A stretch of 64,000 nt of DNA, from contig JACPAE010000001.1 in assembly GCA_016181005.1 (NCBI GenBank), forward strand, positions 26,508 to 90,507. The letters run 5' to 3'. Source of the stretch: Candidatus Aenigmatarchaeota archaeon. GTDB lineage: Archaea > Aenigmatarchaeota > Aenigmatarchaeia > CG10238-14 > SCSR01. The position numbers were made by a program, and so were the translations under genes. The notes below the pieces were generated by a model. It ran no database searches, was not told where the DNA came from, and saw nothing but the letters and a program-made list of their open reading frames with translations. Shown piece after piece: positions 40,358 through 48,514 of the stretch (positions are counted from its first letter, which is position 1; the number at the start of each line of letters is the position of its first letter).

Positions 40358-41131
40358 ATGAGCCTGATTGACCTGGTGAGGACCTACTATATAGACCCGA
40401 TAATTCTCGGCGAGGGCTACAATCCAGTCAACACGCTGACGTATGCGTTGCTGGCAGTGCTTGCGGTTTACTTCACCTACAAGTATGTTGAAAGAATCAA
40501 GCTGAAGATCGATAGGAAGTTTGTAATCGGCGTTATGCCTTTGGTCTTTTTCGGAATCTTGGTAAGGCTGTTTGAGGAAGCCGGGGTTTACAGCTCATAC
40601 TTCCTTGTAACGCCAATGATTTGGATAGAGATTTTTGCCCTTGCCTTTGTTTTATTCCTAGCATCAAGAGCGGTGGAGAAGAGATTCAAGACGCCGTACT
40701 ACAAAACTCTCTTCGTTTCTGGGCTGGTGCTGTCGATGGCACCTCTGCTGATTCTGCTGCCAAGGATTGTCCAAGTTACTGGAATGGCAATAACTTTGGG
40801 TTTGCTGCTGCCCATCGCTGCGGCTCTTTACCTGATTAGATGGAAGGTGGAAAACAAGTTTGTGACTCTGGCGCATGCATTTGACGCGACCGCGACATTT
40901 ACGGCAATCCAGTTTTTCGGATTCAGGGAAATGCACGTGGTTCCTCGCCTGCTCATAAGCTATTTCTCTCCTATATCGTTTATTGTTGTGAAACTGGCTG
41001 TAGTTGTTGCCGTGCTGATTCTTATCGACAAATATTCTGAAGACAAAAACTTTAACAATTTCTTGAAGTTCGCCATAGCTGTTATCGGGTTTGCGCCTGC
41101 TGTCAGGGACTTGTTCCTTTTAGGGCTTTAG
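40358..41131 (+). CDS. DUF63 polytopic membrane protein
   Basis: A 257-aa archaeal DUF63 protein with about seven hydrophobic helices. Motifs: MSLIDLVRTYYIDPI, EGYNPVNTLTYALLAVLAVY, FFGILVRLFEEAGVYSSYFL, FDATATFTAIQFFGFREMHV. Family function unknown. Divergent from the pilin-like gene and 3'-overlapping (4 nt) with the next minus-strand gene. Confidence 0.82.
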   Translation: MSLIDLVRTYYIDPIILGEGYNPVNTLTYALLAVLAVYFTYKYVERIKLKIDRKFVIGVMPLVFFGILVRLFEEAGVYSSYFLVTPMIWIEIFALAFVLFLASRAVEKRFKTPYYKTLFVSGLVLSMAPLLILLPRIVQVTGMAITLGLLLPIAAALYLIRWKVENKFVTLAHAFDATATFTAIQFFGFREMHVVPRLLISYFSPISFIVVKLAVVVAVLILIDKYSEDKNFNNFLKFAIAVIGFAPAVRDLFLLGL

Positions 41132-42267
41132 CGGTAGTAGTAGACTAGAAGTGTTGTGTCTTTGAGGTTTATCGACGACATTCTCTCGAACATGAACGAA
41201 ATTGTGTTCTGGTCGCTGAGAAAGAGTTTGTTGCCGAGTATGTCCCTGTCGATGGTCTGGTTGATCAAAGCCAGCGGCGGCCTGTCCATGTATACGGTCT
41301 GGCCGTTGATTTTAATTGACAAATCCTCCACAGGTGTTGAATAACCACCGACCCTAGTCTGCAGCTGGAAATGGTGGAAGTTGTCGATTTCGCTCCTGCC
41401 TAGTCCAAAAGTCTTTTGCTGCTCGAGTATGTCAATAAAGTTTATGCCGAAATCAAGGCTTTCTATCTTGTAGACTGCCCTTGACCAGAACTGCCAGAAA
41501 GGCGGGCCTTCCGTTCTTACGCCTATCACGTTTGTCGTGTTCAGCATGTCCCTTGTTATAGGTATTGTTACTTCCCCCACACCTACCTTCTGATTGAAGA
41601 CCTGGGCTCCGTTAAATTCCACCACCAGGTTGCCGTTCTGGTTTGACTCAACTATGACAATTTTCAAGTATGCGTCGGTTGTAATTGCTGCCCTCTCATC
41701 CGGCAGAGTTGCCGAGAAGGCTTCCTTGGTTTCGACGAAAAGGCCTTTGTTGACCTCAAGGCTCCCCCTGCTCAGCAGTGTGTCAGAGCTTCTGTTGTAA
41801 CGGACATCGAAATCTCCGAGAGGAATTGGACGATAGTCTAGCCTCTGCACAGGGGAGCTAACAACGTTTATTGTGAGCGACATTGCAGAGCTGCCGCCGG
41901 CAGTCTCGACCTTGATGCTTCCAGTATAGGCTCGAATGCTTGCCGAGCTTGGCACGTCTATCCTTGCCCGGACAGTTGTAGAGTTGTCGACGTTAAAATT
42001 GTTGCTGTCGAAGCTTATCCAGTCCTTAATTTCGCCTGATGGCGTCAGTGTGACATTGGCCATGGGCCGTCCTTCTGCGCTGCGGATAGTAGCGGTGAAG
42101 GTATAAGAAACTCCTCTTGCCAGCGAAGTCTGGAGAGTGTTTGGCTCTATGAGCGGCTTGGAGATGGTTGTATTGAAGACGATGGTGATTATAAGAATAA
42201 AACCTACCGAACCCAGAATTATCCAGGCGAATTCGTCCATCACCATTCGCTGGCCTTTCTTCAACAT
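41128..42267 (-). CDS. Membrane-anchored beta-rich protein, 379 aa
   Basis: N-terminal helix (FAWIILGSVGFILIITIVFN) after a basic start MLKKGQRMVMDE. An Ig-like segment follows (GVSYTFTATIRSAEGRPMAN ... AYTGSIKVETAGGSSAMSL), then a domain with RDMLNTTNVIGVRTEGPPFW and VEFNGAQVFNQKVGVGE, which looks like a jellyroll as in CBM-like modules. Function unknown, extracellular. About 35 nt after rps17e on the same strand. Confidence 0.65.
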   Translation of the reverse strand: MLKKGQRMVMDEFAWIILGSVGFILIITIVFNTTISKPLIEPNTLQTSLARGVSYTFTATIRSAEGRPMANVTLTPSGEIKDWISFDSNNFNVDNSTTVRARIDVPSSASIRAYTGSIKVETAGGSSAMSLTINVVSSPVQRLDYRPIPLGDFDVRYNRSSDTLLSRGSLEVNKGLFVETKEAFSATLPDERAAITTDAYLKIVIVESNQNGNLVVEFNGAQVFNQKVGVGEVTIPITRDMLNTTNVIGVRTEGPPFWQFWSRAVYKIESLDFGINFIDILEQQKTFGLGRSEIDNFHHFQLQTRVGGYSTPVEDLSIKINGQTVYMDRPPLALINQTIDRDILGNKLFLSDQNTISFMFERMSSINLKDTTLLVYYYR

Positions 42268-42301
42268 ACTTAATTTCTATTTAGGAAACAAACAATAAAA
42301 A

Positions 42302-42496
42302 TCACACATTTTGCTTCTGTTTCTTCAGTTTTGTGATGTAGCCCGCTATCACGTTCTCAAGTTTTTTGGACGTTATAGTGGCGAACTGGCTGAGAGTTTC
42401 CTTGTTCTTTGCAAAATCTGTTGTGAACTTGTCGCTGTGCTTGTCAAACAACTCGTGGCTCACATTCTTTACATAGGAAGTTTTTATTCGTCCCAT
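42302..42496 (-). CDS. rps17e: 30S ribosomal protein S17e
   Basis: A 64-aa protein: MGRIKTSYVKNVSHELFDKH then KFTTDFAKNKETLSQFATIT and SKKLENVIAGYITKLKKQ, matching archaeal S17e over its full length. It follows endA by 9 nt on the same strand. Confidence 0.92.
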   Translation of the reverse strand: MGRIKTSYVKNVSHELFDKHSDKFTTDFAKNKETLSQFATITSKKLENVIAGYITKLKKQKQNV

Positions 42497-42505
42497 TAAA
42501 TCGTC

Positions 42506-43072
42506 CTAAGGTGTGATCCTCTGTATTGTATAAAAAGTAACTCCAGCCTCTTTGTCCACCACAGCCCAAACCATGGTTGCCCTTATGTTATGTGCAAGTC
42601 TTACTGCTCTAGACATTTCTGGTAATGAAAATGCAGACTCTTCTGCAACAGCATGCACAACGAATTTCGTATGTTCATGGGCAGCTTTGGGACCTCTTTT
42701 CAACTTAACGCCCCTCTCATAGACACGGAAATGGCAACCGAACTTGTACCCAGTTTTTACCAAATATCCACGCTCCCGCAAGTCACGGTAAACAATATAT
42801 TGCGGATGGAATTCGTGCACCTTCTCGCTTCCTATTCTCATCAAATCCTTGAAATCGAGTTTCTTGTTTTTTCCAGCATCCTTTACAGTGACTTTCAGCT
42901 TGCCTTTTTCGACAAGATAAACAGCCTCCACCAAGTCCATTTCAAGCCTGGTAGATTCCTCTTCTGGCAGGGGCTTTCCGTAACCGGCTTCATCATAAAG
43001 CTCGACACTATCCTTTCCCCATATAATTACGCGCTCTTCTAAGAGCTCTCCTTCCCAAACTTTCTCTGCCAT
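42506..43072 (-). CDS. endA: tRNA-intron endonuclease
   Basis: A 188-aa splicing endonuclease with catalytic triad region: YKFGCHFRVYERGVKLKRG (Tyr), PKAAHEHTKFVVHAV (His) and the C-terminal VRLAHNIRATMVWAVVD followed by VTFYTIQRI (Lys is expected near the end: VDKEAG). Single-repeat size suggests the alpha4 homotetramer or the catalytic subunit of an alpha2-beta2 enzyme. It cuts bulge-helix-bulge introns; several tRNAs in this window have insertions at unusual sites, and tRNA-Phe lies 45 bp upstream on the same strand. Confidence 0.88.
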   Translation of the reverse strand: MAEKVWEGELLEERVIIWGKDSVELYDEAGYGKPLPEEESTRLEMDLVEAVYLVEKGKLKVTVKDAGKNKKLDFKDLMRIGSEKVHEFHPQYIVYRDLRERGYLVKTGYKFGCHFRVYERGVKLKRGPKAAHEHTKFVVHAVAEESAFSLPEMSRAVRLAHNIRATMVWAVVDKEAGVTFYTIQRITP

Positions 43073-43117
43073 AGTAACAAGTATTGTAAATGCGCCTTTA
43101 AAAGATTAAAAAAATAG

Positions 43118-43272
43118 TGGGACAGGAGAGATGAATTCGGTATTTTGTACCTTTGAACTCTCGACACACCGCTCTTCAGGCGGTTTAGAGCCTTTATGGT
43201 TGCTCTCCTTAACCTCATCAGATCGGGCTGAGCTTACAGTAAATTAATTATTACTGTCCCAGTCTCTGTCCC
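43118..43272 (-). tRNA. tRNA-Phe (anticodon GAA) with several insertions
   Basis: Minus strand, 155 nt. Acceptor GGGACAG/CTGTCCC, discriminator A; anticodon stem ACCGC/GCGGT with an intact 7-nt loop CTGAAGA (GAA, Phe); variable GTGTC; T-stem GAGAG/CTCTC. Extra sequence is found between acceptor and D-stem GCTC (hairpin ACAGTAA/TTACTGT), in the D-loop (GATCTGATGAGGTTAA), between D-stem GAGC and the anticodon stem (about 16 nt), and in the T-loop (hairpin GGTA/TACC). GGGACAG occurs twice at the 5' end (43272 and 43260); a TTTAAAAC promoter spacing favours 43272. No intron at 37/38. Confidence 0.75.
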
Positions 43273-43309
43273 TAGTTCAACGATAGTATTTCTACTGTTT
43301 TAAATTTTA

Positions 43310-43990
43310 CTATCGTCCAAACCTATACTTCAACCCTTCTTTAACTATGTAATAGAGGACGTCAAGAACCACCCTAGTGCCCCGTCTTACGCCGCTTTTC
43401 CTGTGGTAGCTTACCTTGACCTCAACCTGTGACATCTTCAGACGATTCTTAAGTGCACCTATCAAAATCGAATTGTCGACAATGTAACCGCCTAGAATGC
43501 TGTCTTTTATCTTTTCCACAGCCTTCTTGTCAAACCCCATCAAGCCGCAGTTCGTGTCCTTGAGCTTTGTCCCGAAAAGAATGTTGAATGCTGTCCTCCA
43601 CACAAAATTTCCCAATTGGTGCCTGAAAGGGACAAGGCTCCAGTCCCTGTACCCCATGACAAAGTCCGCGCCCGCTTCTTCCAACTCGCGCAAGATCTTC
43701 AAAGCCTCCTGCGGCGCATACTGGTTGTCTGCGTCTATCAGAATCAAGTAATCAAAACTCGGATAGTGCTTCAGTATATGCTCAAGTCCTGTCTTTAACG
43801 CCTCCCCCTTTCCCTTGTTCCTCTCGTGCCGTATGCAGATTGCGCCGCTATCAACTGCAACATCATAAGTATTGTCCTTAGAACCGTCGTCAATTACAAC
43901 AGGCTTTAATCCTATCTTTGAAACCTGCCTTACTATGCCTGCTATGTGCTTGCTTTCGTTGTAAGCGGGTATCAGTGCAAAATTTACCAT
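43310..43990 (-). CDS. Family 2 glycosyltransferase
   Basis: A 226-aa GT-A fold enzyme, dolichol-phosphate-sugar synthase-like: FALIPAYNESKHIAGIVRQV, VVIDDGSKDNTYDVA, RNKGKGEALKTGLEHILKHY, YLILIDADNQYAPQEALKIL (DAD metal motif), GLMGFDKKAVEKI. The C-terminus is basic without TM helices. It probably transfers sugars onto a lipid carrier for surface glycan or N-glycan synthesis. Confidence 0.85.
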   Translation of the reverse strand: MVNFALIPAYNESKHIAGIVRQVSKIGLKPVVIDDGSKDNTYDVAVDSGAICIRHERNKGKGEALKTGLEHILKHYPSFDYLILIDADNQYAPQEALKILRELEEAGADFVMGYRDWSLVPFRHQLGNFVWRTAFNILFGTKLKDTNCGLMGFDKKAVEKIKDSILGGYIVDNSILIGALKNRLKMSQVEVKVSYHRKSGVRRGTRVVLDVLYYIVKEGLKYRFGR

Positions 43991-44037
43991 ATCTGAAAAT
44001 AGGAAGACAGATATTTATTTAAACTCAAGTTTGAGAC

Positions 44038-44709
44038 ATGCATAACATATTTTGCCCCAAGTGCGGCAGGACGGTGTCGAAGCTCTATAGCGGGCTCTGT
44101 GGGGATTGCTTCTTGGAAAAATTCAGCTTTGCAGACAAGCTTCCAGATAAGCTACTAATAACCGAATGCAGGGAGTGCGGCAGATTTTACCTTGGTGAAA
44201 AGGATTTCCATACATTGGAAGGTGCGATCGAGAAATTTTTCAAGGGGCTGAAATTCAAGGAATTGCATTCTGTGACATACCGCGTAAGCAAAGACAATAT
44301 CCATGCTACGCTGCACGCAAGAATAAGCGGGATGAAGAAGGAGGAGGAAAAAGAAATCAGCTTGAAGCACCCGCTCGTCGTCTGCAAAATCTGCAACATG
44401 AAGTTCTCCGGCTACTTCAACGCCACTCTTCAGGTGAGGGGAAATGTTAATATAGATAAAGTTTCAAAGGAGATTGAACGCAAGGTTGATGAGTTGAAGA
44501 AGGAGGACAAGATGGCATTTGTTTCTGGCTCCGCAAAGAAAAGGGGAGGCATTGATTATTATTTCGGCTCCAAGTCGGCGGCGGACAAGGTGGCGAGATT
44601 TCTGAAATCCAGATATAGAACAAAAACCAAGATTACAAGAACCCTGTATGGGATGAAGGAAGGGAAGAAGGTCTACAGGGATACTATACTGGTCTCATTT
44701 GGTGAGTGA
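44038..44709 (+). CDS. nmd3: NMD3 family ribosome export/assembly factor
   Basis: A 223-aa archaeal NMD3. Zn-binding N-terminus HNIFCPKCGRTVSKLYSGLC-GDC, second Zn knuckle TECRECGRF, then VCKICNMKFSGYFNATLQVR (the NMD3 signature) and IDYYFGSKSAADKVARFL. Binds the 60S/50S subunit. Followed immediately by the aIF1A gene. Confidence 0.9.
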   Translation: MHNIFCPKCGRTVSKLYSGLCGDCFLEKFSFADKLPDKLLITECRECGRFYLGEKDFHTLEGAIEKFFKGLKFKELHSVTYRVSKDNIHATLHARISGMKKEEEKEISLKHPLVVCKICNMKFSGYFNATLQVRGNVNIDKVSKEIERKVDELKKEDKMAFVSGSAKKRGGIDYYFGSKSAADKVARFLKSRYRTKTKITRTLYGMKEGKKVYRDTILVSFGE

Positions 44710-45024
44710 ATGGCAAAAGTGGAACAACCAACAAGGGAAGAAATAGAAATATCCAGGACAAGAATGCCAAAGGCGCCGGAAGTGCTGGGAATTGTGGAGA
44801 TGATGCTGGGCGGCGACAAGATGAGGGTAAGGTGCAACGACGGCAACACGAGGATATGCAGGATACCTGGAAGGCTGCGAAAGCGCGTCTGGATAAGGGT
44901 GGGAGATCTTATTCTGGTGGGACCTTGGACAACGCAGAGCAGCGAGCGCGGCGATGTTGTCTTCAGGTACACGCCAACGCAGGCAAACTGGCTTAGAAGA
45001 AGGAACATTGTGAAGGACTTTTAG
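44710..45024 (+). CDS. eif1a: Translation initiation factor aIF1A
   Basis: A 104-aa S1/OB-fold factor: EVLGIVEMMLGGDKMRVRCN, DGNTRICRIPGRLRKRVWIR, VGDLILVGPWTTQSSERGDV. Full length with the C-terminal helical part. ATG directly abuts the nmd3 stop. First of a conserved plus-strand series (aIF1A, KH protein, Top6B, Top6A). Confidence 0.93.
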   Translation: MAKVEQPTREEIEISRTRMPKAPEVLGIVEMMLGGDKMRVRCNDGNTRICRIPGRLRKRVWIRVGDLILVGPWTTQSSERGDVVFRYTPTQANWLRRRNIVKDF

Positions 45025-45060
45025 AAAATCTTTTTAACGCAGGAAATCAAAATTCATTTG

Positions 45061-45255
45061 ATGATAAGAGACTTGTTGATATCATTCCTGGACGGATTTC
45101 TGGCTTACCTGGCCTACTTTGTGCTCAGCGGGAACTTGTTCGGTATAAATGTTGTCTCACTGATTCCTTTGCCTATGGTGGCTTCCAGTGCGATAGTGCT
45201 CGGCGTTCTCGTGCTGGTAATAGACTATGTGGTCAGAAACGTAATAAGAATGTAG
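45061..45255 (+). CDS. Small two-helix membrane protein
   Basis: A 64-aa protein with two hydrophobic helices (DLLISFLDGFLAYLAYFVLS and ASSAIVLGVLVLVIDYVVRN). It lies between aIF1A and the KH-protein gene, where many archaea have the Rio1 kinase gene. Function unknown. ATG at 45061 preferred over a TTG three nt upstream. Confidence 0.6.
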   Translation: MIRDLLISFLDGFLAYLAYFVLSGNLFGINVVSLIPLPMVASSAIVLGVLVLVIDYVVRNVIRM

Positions 45256-45271
45256 GCCGATACAGATATGC

Positions 45272-45766
45272 ATGATAGCGCACGTTGTCATACCAGAGGA
45301 TAGAATAAAGAAGCTGAGGCATGAAAAAGGCTGGGATGTGGAGCTTGGCAGGTTCTTCGACGTTTCAGTTGCAATAGCCGAGGATGTCGTAATCGAAGGC
45401 GAGGATGTCGTGCAGGTTCTGAATGTGAAGGAAATCTACAAGGCATTTGGGAGGGGGTTCGACTTTTCAGAATGCATGGACTTGGTGGATGACGAATATT
45501 TATTGCTGGTTATAAACATTAAGGATTTTGCCGGGTCTGGCAAGAGGGAGACTGTGATGAAGGGGAGGATTATCGGCGAGATGGGCGGGATGAAGAAGCA
45601 GATAGAAAAGTCTGCGCAGGTAAAGGTGGCTGTCTATGGAAAGACTGTCAGCATCATCGGCAGGCCGGAAAACATACTAGTGGCGGAAGAGGCGATTAAA
45701 ATGATTTTATTTGGGAGCAAACACAATAAGGTTTACAGATTTTTGGCGGAGCACAAAGTGGTTTGA
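45272..45766 (+). CDS. KH-domain RNA-binding protein (Dim2/Pno1-like)
   Basis: A 164-aa archaeal Dim2 homologue with two KH domains. The second shows the RIIGEMGGMKKQIEKSAQVK (GxxG-type) signature followed by VYGKTVSIIGRPENILVAEE. Acts in small-subunit rRNA maturation. Its stop overlaps the ATG of top6B (TGATG). Confidence 0.85.
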   Translation: MIAHVVIPEDRIKKLRHEKGWDVELGRFFDVSVAIAEDVVIEGEDVVQVLNVKEIYKAFGRGFDFSECMDLVDDEYLLLVINIKDFAGSGKRETVMKGRIIGEMGGMKKQIEKSAQVKVAVYGKTVSIIGRPENILVAEEAIKMILFGSKHNKVYRFLAEHKVV

Positions 45767-47343
45767 TGGCTGAAAAGATAAGGGGCGGAGAGGAGCTATC
45801 CGAGCAGTTAAAAGCTGTTAGCGTTGCAGAGTTCTTTGAGAAGAACAGGCACCTGCTGGGCTACGAGAATCCTACGAAAGCATTGATAACTATAGTGAAG
45901 GAGTTTGTGGACAATTCTCTCGACGCGTGCGAGGAGGCGAGGATACTGCCGGACATAAAAATAACAGTGAAGGAGATTTCGCCGGAGAGGTTCAGAGTCA
46001 GAAATGAGGACAACGGACCAGGCATTGTCGAAGGCAAGCTGGCACTGGCATTTGGCAAGCTACTCTACGGCTCAAAGTTCCATCGGCTAAAGATGTCTCG
46101 AGGCACTCAAGGATTGGGAGCCAGCGGCGGATTATTGTATTCCCAGCTGACGACAGGTAAACCTGCCAAGCTAAGTTCGAGCACAGGAAAAGACATCCAC
46201 GAAATTGAATTAATGATCGACGTGAAGAAAAACGAGCCGCACGTTATTTCGCAGAAGAAGGAGAAGAATGAGAAAAGGTGGCACGGGCTGAAGATTGAGG
46301 TGGATGCGGAAGGGAGATATATAGAAGGCAAGCAGTCGATAGCAGAATACCTCAGGCAGACTGCAATGTCGAATCCTTATGCGGAGATTGTTTACGAAGG
46401 TCCGAACGGGAAGGCAAAGTTTGACAGAGCCGTGAAGGAGCTGCCCCCGTTGTCGAAGGAAATCAAGCCCCATCCATACGGAGTCGAGCTAGGGCTGCTG
46501 AGAAGGATGATAATGGCCACGAATGCGAGGAACATGGTAGGCTTTTTGACAAAGGAGTTCTCAAGGGTGGGGAAGGGATCTGCGGAGCAGATTTGCAAGC
46601 TTGCGAAAATAGAAACTAAAAGGAAGCCGCAGGAGTTGAACCATGAGGAGACTGAAAGGCTGCACAAGTCTATGCAGATGGTCAAGCTGGTTGCTCCGCC
46701 AACGGATTGTTTGTCGCCGCTTGGAGAAAAATTGTTGGAAGAGGGATTGAAGAAGGAGACTAGAGCTGAGTTTGTTGTCGCGGTCACCAGGCCGCCAACA
46801 GTTTATCGCGGAAATCCTTTTCAGGTCGAATGTGCACTAGCATTTAGCGGTGAGTTGCCTAAGGAAGGAAGTGCGCAGCTGTTCAGGTTCGCGAACAAGG
46901 TTCCTCTTATTTATCACGTGAGCGACTGCGCCACCACAGAATCTGTTATTGATACTGACTGGAAAAGGTATGGTTTCTCACAGTCTTCCGGGCAGTTGCC
47001 GCAGGGCCAGCTTGCAATATTGGTCCACTTTGCATCCGTCTGGGTTCCTTATACATCCGAAGGGAAGCAGGCCATAGCAGGCTATCCGGAGATCATCAAG
47101 GAATTGAAGCTTGCGTTGCAGGAAGCAGGCAGAAGGATTGCAACTTATGTCAGGCAAAAGCACAAGATGAGGGAGGGACTGCTGAGAAGGGAGTTGTTTG
47201 ACAAGTACATACCTGAGCTTGCCGAGTCGCTGGAAAAGCTTACAGAAAAGAAAAAGCAATCTTTGATTGAGAAGTTGGAGAAGATTGTGAAGAAAGGTGG
47301 AAAGGTTGAAGGAGAAGATACAAAAGACGCAAAAGAATCTTAG
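45766..47343 (+). CDS. top6B: DNA topoisomerase VI subunit B
   Basis: A 525-aa GHKL ATPase subunit: N-box VKEFVDNSLDACEEARI, G1 box RNEDNGPGIVEGKLALAFG, SRGTQGLGASGGLLYSQLTT, and the transducer Lys region (QLPQGQLAILVHFASVWVP, SEGKQAI). Full length. Coupled to the KH gene upstream and overlapping top6A by 47 nt downstream. Confidence 0.95.
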   Translation: MAEKIRGGEELSEQLKAVSVAEFFEKNRHLLGYENPTKALITIVKEFVDNSLDACEEARILPDIKITVKEISPERFRVRNEDNGPGIVEGKLALAFGKLLYGSKFHRLKMSRGTQGLGASGGLLYSQLTTGKPAKLSSSTGKDIHEIELMIDVKKNEPHVISQKKEKNEKRWHGLKIEVDAEGRYIEGKQSIAEYLRQTAMSNPYAEIVYEGPNGKAKFDRAVKELPPLSKEIKPHPYGVELGLLRRMIMATNARNMVGFLTKEFSRVGKGSAEQICKLAKIETKRKPQELNHEETERLHKSMQMVKLVAPPTDCLSPLGEKLLEEGLKKETRAEFVVAVTRPPTVYRGNPFQVECALAFSGELPKEGSAQLFRFANKVPLIYHVSDCATTESVIDTDWKRYGFSQSSGQLPQGQLAILVHFASVWVPYTSEGKQAIAGYPEIIKELKLALQEAGRRIATYVRQKHKMREGLLRRELFDKYIPELAESLEKLTEKKKQSLIEKLEKIVKKGGKVEGEDTKDAKES

Positions 47344-48394
47344 AAACCTGGGAAGTAAGGTAGTCGGGGATATAGAGAAGGGTGAGAATCCTTCGCTGGA
47401 TGTACCTATAAGGACATTGTCAAACGTAAAGTACGATCCGCGCCAAAGAATGATAAAGATGGGTTCTGGGGTTGCTACAAGATACTTTTTCAACGTAGGG
47501 CATGTCAGAAAATTCGTGCAGACGATTGAAGCGGCGGCCGTGGCAAAGGAGCTGCTAGACATGAACAAGCATCTGAGCTTGAGGGAGGCCTTTTACAGGA
47601 TGAAGAGGACTTTGCCCGGCTCAAACATCAATCTTGTTGACGAGCAGGTCGAGTCCAACCAAGCGATAGAGGATCTGGAACTTATTACGGGTTCCTCGCG
47701 CGAACAGCTGAATATCAACGCGAACAAGCTTGGATCGATTGCCGGAAAGGTTGTCATACAGGACAAGGGGGACACGATTGACTGGAGCAAACTCGGCTCG
47801 GGGGGATGGAGCATACCCAGCAATGTCGAGGACATTGTCTTCAAGAAAGTCGACGCCAAGTTCATCATTTATCTGGAAAAGGCTGCAGAATGGGAAAGAT
47901 TGCATGAGGATCGTGTATGGGAAAAGCTGAACTGCATCATCATTTCAAGCCAGGGGCAAGCTACTAGAGGCATCAGAAGGCTTTTGCAGAGGCTGCACTT
48001 GGAATACAAATTGCCGGTTTACATCCTAGTGGACGGCGATCCTTGGGGCGCATACATTTACTCTGTCATCAAGTACGGCTCTATCAGCCTTGCGCACATT
48101 TCCCAGGAGCTGGCCATACCTGGAGCTAGGATGCTCGGGTTGACTGCAGAGGACGTTGTAAAGTATGACCTGAAGAGGCACTTGATCAAGTTTGAGGACG
48201 TTGACTTGAAGAGGCTGGACCAGGTGAAGAACTATGATTGGTTTAAGGACAACAAGGAATGGCAGAAGCAGTTCAAGCTTTGGAAGGAGCTTAACGGGAA
48301 AGTTGAGCTGGCAGCATTGTCGTCAAGAGGGATAACATTTATTTCTGACAAGTACATACCCGACAAGATTAAAAACAAGGAATTTCTAGATTAG
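47297..48394 (+). CDS. top6A: DNA topoisomerase VI subunit A
   Basis: A 365-aa Spo11/Top6A protein: catalytic Tyr in LSLREAFYRMKRTLPGS, Toprim FIIYLEKAAEWERLHED and VYILVDGDPWGAYIYSV, IPGARMLGLTAEDVVKY. GTG at 47297 gives the usual length; the true start could be a few codons later, as it overlaps top6B by 47 nt. Forms the A2B2 type IIB topoisomerase. Confidence 0.95.
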   Translation: MERLKEKIQKTQKNLRNLGSKVVGDIEKGENPSLDVPIRTLSNVKYDPRQRMIKMGSGVATRYFFNVGHVRKFVQTIEAAAVAKELLDMNKHLSLREAFYRMKRTLPGSNINLVDEQVESNQAIEDLELITGSSREQLNINANKLGSIAGKVVIQDKGDTIDWSKLGSGGWSIPSNVEDIVFKKVDAKFIIYLEKAAEWERLHEDRVWEKLNCIIISSQGQATRGIRRLLQRLHLEYKLPVYILVDGDPWGAYIYSVIKYGSISLAHISQELAIPGARMLGLTAEDVVKYDLKRHLIKFEDVDLKRLDQVKNYDWFKDNKEWQKQFKLWKELNGKVELAALSSRGITFISDKYIPDKIKNKEFLD

Positions 48395-48424
48395 ATTTAA
48401 ATCTTGAGTGGAAATTAGTTGTAT

Positions 48425-48509
48425 GCCACGGTAGCTCAATTGGCAGAGCACCCGCCTTGTATTACATCAGGCAAGCGGAAGGTTGCGAGTTCAATTCTCG
48501 CCCGTGGCT
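48425..48509 (+). tRNA. tRNA-Thr (anticodon UGU) with 12-nt canonical intron
   Basis: Acceptor GCCACGG/CCGTGGC, D-stem GCTC/GAGC, anticodon stem CCCGC/GCGGA (last pair mismatched) with CTTGTA, then an insertion of 12 nt (about TTACATCAGGCA), then A38. T-stem GCGAG/CTCGC with TTCAATT. Discriminator T as in archaeal tRNA-Thr. The intron sits at the usual 37/38 site. Confidence 0.88.
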
Positions 48510-48514
48510 CTTTT

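Noticed and set aside
48419..48514. Upstream extension of the DUF1461 gene
   Set aside because: These codons cover tRNA-Thr; the membrane protein has a good ATG at 48515.
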